Below are positions 21,141-33,419 of a DNA stretch of 64,000 nucleotides, piece after piece. A model generated the notes under the pieces. It ran no database searches, was not told where the DNA came from, and saw nothing but the letters and a program-made list of their open reading frames with translations. Made by a program: the position numbers and the translations under genes. This stretch comes from Lumnitzera littorea. Its lineage: Eukaryota > Streptophyta > Magnoliopsida > Myrtales > Combretaceae. The first letter of the stretch is position 1; every line of letters starts with the position of its first letter. Location: positions 41,327,481 through 41,391,480 of the forward strand of contig JAMXBB010000009.1 of the NCBI GenBank assembly GCA_024138015.1, written 5' to 3'.

Positions 21141-22206
21141 TTTTGACGGTTAGTAGTTTGTTCTTCAGTTTACAACTGTTAACTGTATTAACTATGCTAC
21201 TTATGCTTGTTATGTGATTTTCCAGTTATGATGATGTATAATAGTACTTCTATGCTATGTATGCCTAAGTCTCTTTACATTATACATAAGTCTTCATGTA
21301 ATTTTATACATAGTTTCTCAAATACTCTAGTCTTTGATTACTCCTTGAGGCTCATGTCATAACACTATTCATTTTATTATTATACATATCAATATTTTAT
21401 TTATATTTACATATCATGTACGTAATATGTAATATGTAATATCTAATGAATATTTTTTCATCCTACTGTTACTTAGTTGTCGGTTGTTTCAACTAGTTTT
21501 TAGTCTTTTTGGTCAGAGCTATTTCCACCATCGATTGAAACTTAACGAGACAAAATCGGGCGACTCGGGAAGAAATTAAAAGAAAGCGAAAATTTCTTTT
21601 TCAATACGTATGCTCTTATTCTTTTACGAGCTTTTGCTTTTTGTATTTATATTTTTATTGGGTATGATTTTATATGTGTATTTCTGCTTTTTAGACACTT
21701 TGCATTTCTATATTTCACTCCATAATATTATTACTAGCTAGTTATTTATTAAAACGAATTAAAGATAAGCGAAAAAACTGTCAAAATAACTGAATGATCC
21801 AAATACCCTTCTATTCTTCTTCCTCGTTTTTTCTCTTTTGACATTAACTATCCAACCAAAAAAAAAAAAAATTATAATAATAATAAAATCACTCTCCTGC
21901 CCCCAAAAGCTTAACCTATCTTCTATAGAGATTAAAATTGTAGAATTAATTCCTTGTCTATCTAAAAAAAACCCCGCTTTTTGGTCCTTCTTTTATTGAA
22001 GCAATGTATGCCTGTTTCAAAGCACCTAGTTCAATTTTGAGCTCGAAAAGAGAAAATAGGAGTAACGTCCACAGTTCTTTTGGCTTTAAGCTAATAACCT
22101 TATATTAATATTTGATAAACCATTTCTATTGACTTCTTCAACCGTAATGCCCTAGAATTTCATATGTAAGAGCTTCCCTCATGTCCTTATCATGATGTGA
22201 ACACGC
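21141..22206. other. AT-rich stretch without recognisable genes
   Basis: No coding, repeat or RNA signature was recognised. There is an A-run near 21859-21870 and (TAA)n at 21872-21886. Confidence 0.4.
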
Positions 22207-22430
22207 TAAGACTCACAATATGTCTAAAATTCATAAATCACTTGTAATAATGGCAAATCACACAATGAAAGTGAATCTCGAAGTGATTAAAAATGATGAG
22301 TGACTCTAAGGATTATCATGTAAGACTTAGAATCTGTCTAAAATCTATAAATCATTTGCAATAACTGCAAATGCACAATGAAAGTAAATCTTGGTGATTA
22401 CAAATAATGAGTGACTCTAACAAGTTTTAC
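22207..22430. repeat. 114-bp tandem duplication
   Basis: Unit 1 (22207-22320) and unit 2 (22321-22430) both start TAAGACT and share TGTCTAAAAT, ATAAATCA, CACAATGAAAGT and ATGAGTGACTCTAA. Units differ by small indels and substitutions. Confidence 0.75.
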
Positions 22431-22631
22431 TCATACTACAAAGCACAATAAACAGTCAAAATACAACCTTGGTATCCAAGCTGAACTTAATTACAACAAA
22501 ACCAAACATTTGACGAACAAGTCAAACAGACACCAACAAACATAATTGCAATTACCAATAACACTAGAGTTTGATCTCTGAAAGTACAAACATCTATTGA
22601 ATCATGTAAACTATCTATTGATAACTCACAG

Positions 22632-22776
22632 CTTCTACTCGTCAAAATAGATGTCGTCCACATCATCCCCATAATCATAGGATAGATCATAACTTAGCTT
22701 ATTGTAATACTCAACATCATTTACGATACTTGCAACTGGAAAAGAATTCCTAAGAGGGATAAGCTTAAACCCATTA
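22632..22776 (-). CDS. Possible terminal exon or pseudo-exon with acidic tail
   Basis: The minus strand is open from about 22776 to a TAG at 22636-22634 and encodes roughly GFKLIPLRNSFPVA, SIVNDVEYYNKLSYD, LSYDYGDDVDDIYFDE. The end is rich in Asp, Tyr and Glu, like the C-terminal tail of a plant protein. It is too short for a start-to-stop ORF and has no obvious splice acceptor just upstream (a stop precedes it). I cannot assign a family. It could be a leftover exon of a host gene or a chance open frame. Confidence 0.25.
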
Positions 22777-22993
22777 TGTAATAACTACTGCTCATTTGCA
22801 AATGCTACAAACACCAAATACACATGAATTTGTAGTAATTAATGTACAAATAGCTATTTATTATTTTTAATAAGGTGTTGTAAAATAGCATAGTTTAGGC
22901 ATCTCATGATTGAGATAAAACTCATTATCCCAAAAAATACATACATATAGTATATATATACAATGTTGTTGGGTACTTCATATCATAGTCTAG

Positions 22994-23176
22994 TGTGATA
23001 GCCCATGTGATTGTTATCCTACATGAATTGTGGGAAAGGATTTGTATTGTTTATCAAGTTAATGTAGTTAATGTCATATTAACACAATCAAGAAACTTTT
23101 GAACCAAATAATTGAAAGAGTTCTTTAGTGTTTATTAGCATAGCTATTAGCTACCTTTGATTTTAGGAGTTAAAAA
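22994..23176 (+). repeat. TRIM 5' LTR
   Basis: Starts TGTGATAGCCCATGTGATTG. Shares TTATGGGAAAGGATTT-type wording and CTTTTTAGTGTTT-type wording with the 3' copy. Confidence 0.7.
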
Positions 23177-23188
23177 TAGTATCAAAGT
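23177..23188 (+). promoter_or_regulatory. TRIM primer-binding site
   Basis: TAGTATCAAAGT matches 9 of 12 bases of TGGTATCAGAGC, complementary to initiator tRNA-Met. It abuts the 5' LTR end. Confidence 0.6.
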
Positions 23189-23443
23189 GACCCTCTACCA
23201 ATATGTAGATGCTTCAGGGATGAATCAAGGTAAGAGTTGGTAGGCCCATTTCAATCTGATTTAGAGAAAAGGTCCGAGGTTGGCGGATAGTGTTGTAGAA
23301 GTGTGACTCTTGACATGCATCTATAATGACCTATAGGTTGGGGATGGTAAAAATGAGCCAAATCATATATTAAAATAGAAAAAGAATTGGGCTCGATTGT
23401 AAAGTTTTATGATGAGGTCATATGTAATTAATGGAAGAGTAAT

Positions 23444-23616
23444 TGTGATATGTCACGTGATTGTAGTCCTAGATAGATTATGGGAAAGGATTTATACTTA
23501 TTCATAAGGCTAGTATAGTAAATGTGCAACATTAAGTAGAAACTTTTAAGCTAAAAAAAACTTTTTAGTGTTTTTGGCATCATTATTGGCTACTTTTTGC
23601 CTTAAGCATTATACTA
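23444..23616 (+). repeat. TRIM 3' LTR
   Basis: Starts TGTGATATGTCACGTGATTG, aligned with the 5' LTR at an offset of 450. It ends before TCTAA. Confidence 0.7.
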
Positions 23617-23835
23617 TCTAAATGCTTTTGATGTATGATTAGACTAAGGATAATGTCACATCAATCATTGGTGCTATGCTGACATCATCAATACTGTTAT
23701 TATCAAATAGTTGTTAAGATCATTAATTTCCTAGTCGAATACAAACATGTAGCAAACATGATAATCCAAGCTCTTGTTAATTAGAAAAAAAAAAAAAAGA
23801 CTTGGTTTCCTTAATCCTAAGTCCTGATTTTGAGC

Positions 23836-26800
23836 TGTCATGACCTTAACGGGGGTATAGTAAGATAGTCTAAATTTTTCATATTATGTGTATATTCATA
23901 ATACAAAAATCGTTTTATAAGTTAGAGATTGCAAGATTATAAATAATTAGTTACTAGGGTTTTCAGTTTTAATTAATTAACTTACTATAAAATATAGTAA
24001 CTATGGTTATAGATATTCAATAAGCCATAATTTATCAAAACTATAGAGAATCGATATCTCTTACTAAGTGCTAAGACAAGGTAAAACAATTTACTAATTT
24101 ATGAGAAATACTACATAATTTTATAATATGAATATACTCTACATAAATTGTTTTTATACCACTATACACTTTTCAATTAACCTTAACATTGCCAAACCTA
24201 TCTTTAGTTTGTACTCTGCTCTTAAGTTTATCCCAATCCTTACTTATAGGAAACCTGCAAAAGAAATCATAAGGGAATGAGTAAACTACGGTTCAATAAG
24301 TTTATTCCTCACTACTACCTCTCAAGCAAATTATCAATCATTATTAACATCCATGTAAGCTATCTACATACAAAATAAATGCAAGCAATATATCTATAGG
24401 AGTTTAGAACTATAGAAGGTATAGAATTACGTCATCTACACATCGATTTTTCCTCTATACTTATCTATAAGGAGTACCTCACCTTAATCGCATGAGGCTG
24501 CTTGGGGGCACGATCCCACCAAACATTACTCAATTGTTACCTTAATCCAAGAATCAACAATCAATAAAGGTGGATCCCAACTAAGGCCACCCACCAAACA
24601 TATCAAAGGCCCCCTTAACACACAAAGTAATTCCATCTTGCTATCAACAAATATCCCAAGTCACATGGGCACAAATATGCGAGTCCTCTCATAATTAATT
24701 GGAGATACTATGTTAGATTTGCTTTAACGGTAGAAATACCATTCACAAGCACTACGAGCCCTTACAGAAATAGCATATAATATATTTAAAATTGGAAGAA
24801 AAATGATTTCCAAAGAATATTTTTCTCAAAATTTTGCAAAGCTAGCACTCTTTATCAATATATTAATTGGATCATACACATGTGACAAATATAACTAATT
24901 ATTTCAATCGAATAGTTATGTTTTTTAATTTAAAAAAGTGAGCATACAGATAATAGCATACAAAACAATTAGTCATTCAACTAAACAATCAATATCAACC
25001 AACAAGCAACATATAAATAATAAACATCAAGCAGATAGCATATCATAAGAACTCCCTTACTTGGATTAATGCTCACTTACTTGGATTATTTAAAAGATAA
25101 GAAAACTTATAAGTATTCTGAAAAACTAAGTTCCTTGATTAACTAAATATCTATCATTATTTATTTAGTTTTCTACTATACTTCAAGTATAGTATAAATA
25201 TAGTTTAACTTAAATCTCACACTCATATTATTTTAGATTTTCATTCGCGTATAACTTTTTTAATTTAGTTCGAATTTTTATGAGCTTATACTTCATTTCG
25301 ATCATTTTTTAGCATACTTTCACGTAATGGGATCTATTTTGGATATTTTAACCCGCAATTTTGACTATAATATAAAAATATCACAAAGTTCATCATTTTG
25401 ACTTAAAATAATTGTAAAATATTATTTTAAGCTTTTTTAAGTATAATTATGACTTAATAATGATTTGATTTGTATAACTTTGAAATTTTCTTATTTTAAG
25501 CCTATTTTACTGTAATTACTTATTTTAACTTATTTTTGAGGTTTAAGATTTATTAATTCAATTTTTTTTACTTTATCATTTTTCTAATTCATTATTATTA
25601 TTATTATTAATTATGAAAATTACTTAATTTATTCTAAATGGTGACGTGGTAGTATGTAGGAATGCCACATGTCATACTTATGAATTTTCCATATTTTCTA
25701 TTATTTTACTATTTCTTGTATTTTATGGTATAATTATATATTAATACTTATTACTATATTTTATTAAATTTTCTAAATTAATTATTTATTATATTCTCTC
25801 CCAAATTATGGTACACTTAAATAAAGTTACTTTATTTATTAAATTATTATAGTATATTATATATGTACTATTAAATATACTCATATTTCTATATATACGA
25901 TACTATTCATATACATATATTTATATGCATACTATACTTATGTATTAAATTATTTTAATCTTAATTGTATATTATATACTATATGTATAAGTAAATATAC
26001 ACGTATTTTTACTTTATATACATATGTACATATACGGTTGTATTATATATATATATATATATATATACTAAATTATGAAATACAATTAATAATATTATAC
26101 ATACATATCACGTCCAGCAACTTATATATATAATATATATAGAAAATTTTTATAAAATGAAATTACTAAGTATAAATATAAATACATATACCTATTATAC
26201 TCATATACATATAATATCATATAATACAAAATACTATATATATATATATACATATACATAATCATGCCTACATATATATATATATATACATACATACATA
26301 AAGAAAATACTAATAACATATATATGTACAAAAATACAAAAATATATAATACATGTATATATATCATATATGTGTATTTACATTTATACATCATATACTA
26401 AAAATAAATACTAGGTACATATACTTGTATATACCCATTTACACATACATATTATATCCTTAAAAAAATATTATGTACATCTGCATATATATATAATTAA
26501 TCACGTATACATATACATACATACCTAAATATGGAAATACATAGTATATATATATTATATGCATACATTTACATACTATATAATAAATATACTATGTATA
26601 AAACACATATATACTCCCACGCATACATATATGTACATAATAAAAAAAATACCCAATATACATATACATGTTATAATATATATATATATATATATAAATA
26701 CATAAATAACTTACTTAATTTCTTTAGTAAATTAAATGATTGAGTTCCCCTTATTTTTTTCTTCTTCTCTTTCTTCTTCTTCTTAATGTTTGCTAATTTG

Positions 26801-27568
26801 TGTGTGTTATGTTTTGTGTTTTTTTTCTTTTCCAGGTTCGAGGTGCAAAGGAGCAATAAGTAGAGGTAAATAACAAGGAAAAAAGAAAAAAGAAAGAAAA
26901 AATCCAACTAGATTTAGCCATTAATTAAGATAGGACAACATAATCATATCTTTTGATTTTTCATCCATAACACAACACTTGGAAACTGGGAAAAGAAAAG
27001 GAAAAAAACGTGGGCTGCTAGATTTACGCTGAAGCAAGGGAAAAATAGAAAGAAAGGAAAAAGAAAGAAAAGAAAAAGGAAAATAAAAATAAATATATTA
27101 AATTTTTCCAAACATAAAAATCATAAAATTAATATTTATAAATTAATTTTGAGATTTTATGAAAATTTATTAATTTAATTAGTACCCATAACATTTATAA
27201 TATTTACGAATTATTCAATGTTTTTGTTAAGATTTATATACGATTACACAATTTAGTCAATAATTGCGATCAACTATGGTTATATTACTATTAAATTATA
27301 TTTTTTTTATTTTACAAGCTTAAAATTATAATTTTTGGGTTTTTTTCAAGTTCAGGTTAGATTTCAAGTATTTGTGTATACATCGAATTTATGGTTTTTA
27401 TATGTAGTTTTGGTTTCAAGCAAAGTTTTAAGATTTTTATCTTTCGTATTATACTCGAATTTAAAATTTTAATTAGTTTTAAATTTATTGACTCCGTTGA
27501 GTTAGGGCAATTACTTATAATATTTAAATTGATTTATTACCTAAAACGCTAAATTTGCGGGGTTTATA
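23836..27568 (+). mobile_element. Long solo LTR 'B' (3,733 bp)
   Basis: It begins TGTCATGACC and ends GGGTTTATA (CA mutated to TA), flanked by perfect TGAGC on both sides (23831-23835 and 27569-27573). It aligns with LTR A almost end to end: the opening ~250 bp, the GGGAATGAGTAAACTACG motif (24271-24289), the conserved core around 25240-25450, the TGACGTGGTAGTATG...CCACATGTCAT segment (25641-25675), a TA-rich block 25840-26720, then Y-rich (26745-26785) and R-rich (26990-27090) tracts. There is no coding content. The ORFs in the TA-rich block are artefacts. Confidence 0.85.
25840..26720. repeat. TA-rich block of LTR B
   Basis: Includes a (TA)n run near 26043-26069 and many TATACATA words. 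It lies in the same relative place as in LTRs A and C. Confidence 0.6.
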
Positions 27569-27573
27569 TGAGC

Positions 27574-28900
27574 ACAAATATTATTCACTCGGTATTCACC
27601 AAATGTCATTTAGATATTCTATGTATTATCCTTATACTTTACTCAACTTTCTAGTTAAATAATTTTGAATATGAAGCTTAATAAGCATCTAAAATTAAGT
27701 GTAAATGATAGTACAGAATATTAGAAAAGTAGTTATGTTATAATTATAGTTTTATCAAAAGTGTACAATATTTAAAAGGGTAAGGAAAAGGAAAACTTGA
27801 ATAACCATTACCCTGCTACTAGTGCACAACATTTTATGTCCTTTCGCTATTACCGTCCCTGTGGTATAGGCATTACGGTCAAGACGATAACTGAGATTCT
27901 GAAGTATCTACATAGTTTTGCCTTTCAGGCAAATACAAATTTTCAACACCCCACATCAATAAATACATGGCTTTACTCCAACCTCTTAACTTGCGATGGC
28001 TTATGCGCATGTGTTTTCGATATTTAAATAAGTCCTCATTAAAAGCACATATATAGAAGAATAAGTATAGTATATAGTCGGATCAATATGCAATAACTTT
28101 AACAATTATCATGCTTTCATAATATATTATACATACACTTTAACAGTATCCATGCATTAAGTATTGGCACTTGTATGATTAATGGTAAAATGTTTGAAGA
28201 TAGTTACCTGGTATTAGCTCTCCTCTTCACATGAGGAATAGACTATGTAGAGAAAGGGCACACTTTGCACCATATCCCATAGGCAAAAGAATATCAATCA
28301 TCTTGTTATATAATTTAGCATTTTCATCACACAAGATACATATTTATTGTCCTAAATTAATCATTGTCCTAAATATAGTTTATTTTATTAGGAGACTAAT
28401 ATTGGTATTGCTAAGCTATAAGGGCTTTCACTATGTATACATTTTCATTGTTTAGTTTTTTCTTTTTTTTTTTATCATTAATAAAGCTTAGGGGCATATG
28501 TTTTGCGCAAACAATTGTTAGACACGCTTTTCAATTTTATAAAATGACATAACTTTATATCAGATGTAACTCTTTATAAAGGGTGTATTATTTTGGATAG
28601 ACTCATAAAAATATCATGAACAATAATACAAAATTATAATAATAATATCATTTTGTCATATCTTCATAGAATTAAATGATAGTACTTGTGTCATATTTCT
28701 GAATTATGAATATAGTTAATATATAAATTCTGGCAATCTTTTTATTAAAGAAATAAATGGCAGTATGCCTTCATCTTCAAAAACATTATGAATATATAAC
28801 GTTAATATGTTGATTGTCAAAATCTTCTAAATAAATTTATTAATTAATTAATATGTGTAAATTTTAAAATGGCATTGCGTACATAACACGTGGTTTTAAT
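27574..28900. other. Stretch without recognised gene
   Basis: A 76-residue plus-strand ORF (27797-28027, MNNHYPATSAQHFMSF...) is somewhat richer in GC than its surroundings and contains five Cys and aromatic residues, but matches no family I know and has no promoter signal. The rest is AT-rich with no structure seen. Confidence 0.3.
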
Positions 28901-28904
28901 TAGT

Positions 28905-29069
28905 TGATTCGATTCCAAGAAGGAGAGGATACCAACAATGAAGAAGGCCTATATGTTGATAACGGTGATGTAGTCGAGATTTCATGGATGAATGAGATAT
29001 ATTCAGCAACGGATTACGATTTTGGCGATATAGCTACTTCATATTGTATATCGAAGTGTATGAGCCTAA
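28905..29069 (+). pseudogene. Possible exon remnant
   Basis: After TTTTAATTAG (an acceptor-like sequence) the plus strand is open to a TAG at 29067-29069. It encodes LIRFQEGEDTNNEEGLYVDN, then GDVVEISWMNEIYSATDYDFGDIATSY and a basic end. An alternative frame ends in YIEVYEPKKK. Neither matches a known domain. This is listed only because the composition is protein-like in an otherwise AT-rich stretch. Confidence 0.2.
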
Positions 29070-29474
29070 GAAGAAATAGATGATGATATACATGCAAACT
29101 AGTCACACAAAATTAGCAAAATTAGAAATGAGGGTGTTGTTATTTAGCAAAATTAAGAAAATTATCTATATATTTGTTTATTTCAAAGCTAGAGTACGTA
29201 TCATAAAACAAAGAAAGCATGTTTTGCTTATCGATGAAGAAACAAAAGTCCATGTTAAGTTTTACTGTTTAAACCCAAAAAGGAAACAATAGGAGGGAAA
29301 AAAAAGTTTACATGATTTGTTAATACTAAATATTTATCATATAATATGTTTCGCGTATTTTATGTACTTTCGGAAGCTTTCTACCTTTTGACAAGCTTTT
29401 GTTTTTTATTTTTTATTTTTTTGGGGTTGCAAAAGATGTAATATCATAAATAAAAGGAAAAAAAATTATAAAGT

Positions 29475-29956
29475 CTAGGCAGGATCGGGATCCGACCTAA
29501 AAGGATTACAACTATCATCGTCCACAACAAAGTCTCTCATAATAATACTAAGAACAAAACTAGGACAATTGATCCAAAATATCAAGTCTTCTTCCACGCT
29601 TAGACATGATTGAGCCAAGAGGTCAACAGTTCTACTTTCTTCACGAAAGGCCCTATAAAAAGAGAGAGAATTGAAACCTGGTAGCAGCGTCAACACAGAT
29701 GAATAACCTGCGTACTACGATCATTTGAATGTGTATCTCTTGTAAGCAAATCTAAGGCAAGCATCGCATCAGATTCAACAATAAGAATTTTGATGCCCAT
29801 AGATTCTGCCATTTTTAATGATTCAAAGTTTGACCAAAGCTCGGATTCAAGAGAGGAGGATGGTGCAATTCTTTTTGCAAAGCCTCCCAGAGCACACTCC
29901 TCACTTTCTTTGTAGATACCTCCAATTTTTGGTCTTCCATGAAACTGCACCATCAC
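29475..29956 (-). pseudogene. LINE ORF2: RNase H domain
   Basis: VQFHGRPKIGGIYKESEECALGGFAKRIAPSSSLESELWSNFESLKMAESMGIKILIVESDAMLALDLLTRD is in one frame (29956-29690). Glu in the SSLESELW block and Asp in VESDA are the catalytic residues typical of the plant RVT_3 domain. The following 29696-29475 is the shifted tail. The start of the domain (DGA block) is lost upstream. Confidence 0.8.
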
Positions 29957-30082
29957 AATTGAACGTCACTTTATCATTTATAGGGGAGTCTATTTTATTT
30001 CTTTCCTATCTGACTTTTCCTTCAAATTTTCTTTCTTTTTGTTTGCCCACCATTCATTCAGCTCAACTATTGCTCTCTGCAC

Positions 30083-30487
30083 CTAGTTTTCATCAGAATC
30101 AACATTTCTATAAATTCTTCTGTTGCAGTATCTCCAAATAGATCTTAATATGAATAGAAAGGATACAACTATGGGTTTATCTTCATTCCATATGATTCGT
30201 TTCTTGTAAGCTATCTTTTTAATCCATTGGCTAAGGCTATCATGTTGTGCAGCTACATCTTCAATGTTAAAGAACCTCCATATTTGCTTAATAGTTCTAC
30301 GATAGTGGGATAAGTGTTCATTTGTTTCTTGCTCATCATTGCAGAAGACACAATTAGGGGACACATCCAGACCTCTCTTAATGACGTAATCTTTTATTGA
30401 CAATCCATTCATGAAGATACACCAAACTAAGACATGTACTCTAGGAATTGTTGGCAACTTCCAGATCCATTCCCAGTTTTCGTCCAC
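30083..30487 (-). pseudogene. LINE ORF2: zinc-binding RT domain
   Basis: 134 open residues: WEWIWKLPTIPRVHVLVWCIFMNGLSI, then SPNCVFCNDEQETNEHLSHY. This is the zf-RVT motif (W...P.K...W......L.T...L..RG......C..C....E...H). Cys-x2-Cys and Glu-x2-His are present, but the last Cys reads Tyr. It continues IWRFFNIEDVAAQHDSLSQWI. Confidence 0.85.
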
Positions 30488-31040
30488 TTGGGTATCTCGG
30501 TCCTCTTTGCATAAAATTTCATAAAACAGATATGGAAGTGACTTCCCCGCTTAGATCATGCTTCCAAATTTGCACATCTGCATCCAAGGAGTCTTGTTGA
30601 AGGAAGATATTTCCAAGATTTACTTCAATGTGGTCATTGAACGGATATTAGACGATCTCTTCATTCCAAATTCTAATGTCATTCCATGATTTATTAAGAG
30701 TCAGATACTTCGAACCTCTTGGAAGGGGGCTACATAACCATTCTTTTAAACATCCATTTCTAATCCAGTTATGATTCTAGAAGTTGACATTTCTCTAATT
30801 AGATGTTCCAATGGATAAGGTTCCTTCTAGTTACTGAAGACTATTTTTTAAAAGTCTAGACTTTTTGGTGAAGGAGCCATTTGTTAGCTTGTATTTATTT
30901 TTTATTAGTTGAGCCTAGAGGAAGTCTTTCTTCTTTAGGATGTAGGCAAGTTTTATAATGTCAGCCTTATTCCTTTTCCTTAAGTCAAATAATCCTAGGC
31001 CTCCATCTTTTTTTGGTCTTTTTATCTTATTCCATGTTAC

Positions 31041-32260
31041 CTAGTGCATCTTTTTGTTCTCTCCGATTGATCCCCATATGAAGTCTCTATTTATTTTTTC
31101 CAATTGGTTTATAACTGTAGCAGGTTGAGAGATAACTTCAAAGTAATATTTTATAGTGCTCTTAGGAACCAATGAGGCTAAAATTTTTCCTGCTGCCATG
31201 CTCAACATATTACCGTTCCATCTAGTGAGCTTGCTTGTAGTTTTTTCAATGATGAAGCTTATGTCTTCTTTTTTGAGTTGGCCTATTTCTTTGATAGGGA
31301 TACCAATGTACTTCCCCATATCTTTGAATGGGTTAGTGCCAAAGAGGTAAGAAATGCATCGTTTTACCTTTGGCTTGTATTACTAGAGAAGAGAATACAA
31401 GATTTGTTGTAGTTGACTTTCTGACTAGAAAAATTGCCAAACTCAACAAGACATGCATCAAGGTTTGGGTATCATCCACTGTTGCTTCACCGATTAACAA
31501 AATGACGTCAGAAAAGAACAAATGTGAAAGATCTAGCACTGTACCTTCAATTTAATAGGTTTCCGCATCCCTAAGTCTACAAGACTGTATATCATTTTGC
31601 TCAACACTTCCATTATCATAATGAAGATATTATGATAGCAGGTCTCCCTACCTTATCTTACAGCATGAGGTGAACCTATCCAAGTAGGCTCTGTTCATTA
31701 TAACTGAAAGAACATTGAGGATAAGCACGATCCAATAATGTTCTTCCATTTCTTTAGAAAATTAAGGGTAGTCATAAGTCCAAAGTCCTTTAATTTATTG
31801 GCACTAGTGAATTTTGAAATGAAAATAATGAGGATTTTGTTAAGCTCTTTAGGAATTCTCGATTCATGCAAGATCCTTTTAACAGTGTTGCAAACAGTTC
31901 TTCCAACTATATACCAACATTCTTTATAGAAACCGATATGGAAACCTCTATCAATGCCATGCGTCTTGTGGTTTACAATACTCCATACTGCTTTCTTGAT
32001 TTCCAGGTCACTCACAAGCCTATCAAGGCTCCTCTTCTGGTCATTAAAGAGCCCACCTAAGCTATTTACAAAATGAGGGCCTAAGTAGGAACCATATAGC
32101 TTTTTAGAAGAATAAAGGTTGCATAAATGGTTATTAATCAACTCTTTTAGTTTCGCTTTACTTTGAACCCATTTATCTGAATCATCAAACAGCCTAACAA
32201 TGTGCACTTTAGTTCTTCTTGCTATAGTGCTAGCATGGAAGAATCTCATGTTTCTTACCT
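31041..32260 (-). pseudogene. LINE ORF2: reverse transcriptase
   Basis: 32249-31698 (183 residues) covers FFHASTIARRTKVHIVRL, EIKKAVWSIVNHKTHGIDRGFHIGFYKECW and RIPKELNKILIIFISKFTSANKLKDF (RT blocks 0-2; the Asp/Gly-Phe block is altered by one extra Arg). 31539-31333 holds the catalytic region, where FADD reads FFSD (about 31518-31507), so it is inactive. 31319-31041 is the thumb (GKYIGIPI, LTRWNGNMLSMAAGKILASLVPKSTIKYYFEV). The order and wording are those of plant L1 elements. Confidence 0.85.
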
Positions 32261-32279
32261 TTGTCTAAGTAGCTCTGTC

Positions 32280-33410
32280 TATGTAGGAGAGCCTGTAAAG
32301 GATTGACTTGAATGGCTCTGTTGACTACATCAAGCTTTTTCGTGATAGTTTTTTTCCTTTTGTGAATGATTCTGAAGACTTCCCTGTTCCATTATCAGAG
32401 ACTATCAATGAGCTTTTGAGTATCATTTGGAATGTAGAAGTCTTGTCAGGACTATATGCTTTTGATGGAATCCTTGAATCCAGGGTAGTCCAGCTACATA
32501 GATTGGAATCTAAAAGGTCTATTAGTTTTTGGCATAAGACCATAGTTAGGCCTGGTATTGAGTAATATTAGGCAATGATCAGATTGCAAATATTTCAAAT
32601 GAAATACTTTAGCTTCTAGAAAGGCTTGTCTCCAATTCTAATTCGCCCATGCTCTGTCTAGTCTTGTCCGGACTAGATGAGCTAGAACTTTAGTTTTCTT
32701 GGTCTAAGTAAATCTTAGACCAACATAACTAAGGTCAACAACACCAAAGGTGTTCATATAGTCTTGCTATAAACTAGCCCTACGTTGATCAATGGCTCTT
32801 CCTCCCCTTTTCTTTGAATTACTAAGAATTTCATTAAAGTCTCCCATGAGAACCATGGCCTATCAATGTTTTGTGAAATATTTATGAGCTGTTCCCAGAG
32901 CCTTTTCCGCAAGCCAAATTTAGGACTAGCATAGATGGCTGGAAAAAAAAAAAAAAAAAAATTAAAGGAGGGGTTGATTACTTGGACCTTTGTAAGAATC
33001 TACTGGCTAGTTGTATTGCGCTCTAAGATAGTGGCTTTGGAAGAATCCCACTACACAACAATTCCTCCGCTGAAGCCTTCAGCTTCAGCACAAATCATGT
33101 TCTCAAGACTAAGAAATCTTTTTAACTTTTCAACGCCCTCTCTACTTAGTCTTGTCTCAGTGATGATAACGATTTGAGGACTGTAGGCTAAGATCATCCC
33201 TATAATAACCTTCTTTCTATTCACTGAACTTGCTCTTCTTGCATTCCAAGCCATGATTTTGAGAGGTTTTCTAACCATATTTGATGAAAGGATGTCCACT
33301 GTTTCTTCTTCCAAGACATTGAATGAGATGCAAAAGAACACTTTATTTGAGTTGTCCATCCTGACCCAAGTAATCACCACCTTCCACATGCATGGCATCC
33401 ATTTGGTCAT
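32280..33410 (-). pseudogene. LINE ORF2: endonuclease domain
   Basis: PLKIMAWNARRASSVNRKKVIIGMILAYSPQIVIITETRLSREGVEKLKRFLSLENMICAEAEGFSGGIVV (in parts, 33260-33051) is the start of the APE-type endonuclease: WNARG block altered, Glu in ITETRLS retained. The rest to 32280 is readable only in pieces. An A-run of about 18 lies at 32943-32961 on the plus strand. Confidence 0.8.
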
Positions 33411-33419
33411 AACATCATC

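Larger units (their letters stand above)
22994..23616 (+). mobile_element. TRIM (terminal-repeat retrotransposon in miniature)
   Basis: A 623-bp element with two ~175-bp LTRs 450 bp apart, a tRNA-iMet-like primer site just after the first, and a ~260-bp non-coding interior. It is flanked by TCTAG (22989-22993) and TCTAA (23617-23621), a 4-of-5 TSD. The wording after the primer site (GTGACCCTCTACC, GCTTCAGGGATGAATCAAGG) is like that of a widespread plant TRIM family. It codes for nothing and would need proteins from other elements to move. Confidence 0.7.

Noticed and set aside
26122..26743. Several ORFs rich in Tyr, Ile and Met
   Set aside because: They arise from TA-rich simple sequence inside LTR B. 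The same happens at 43730-44066 in LTR C.
32943..32961. A-run as the A-tail of a separate retroposon
   Set aside because: It lies within the LINE endonuclease region in the wrong orientation for that LINE, and no flanking duplication is seen. A simple run is more likely.
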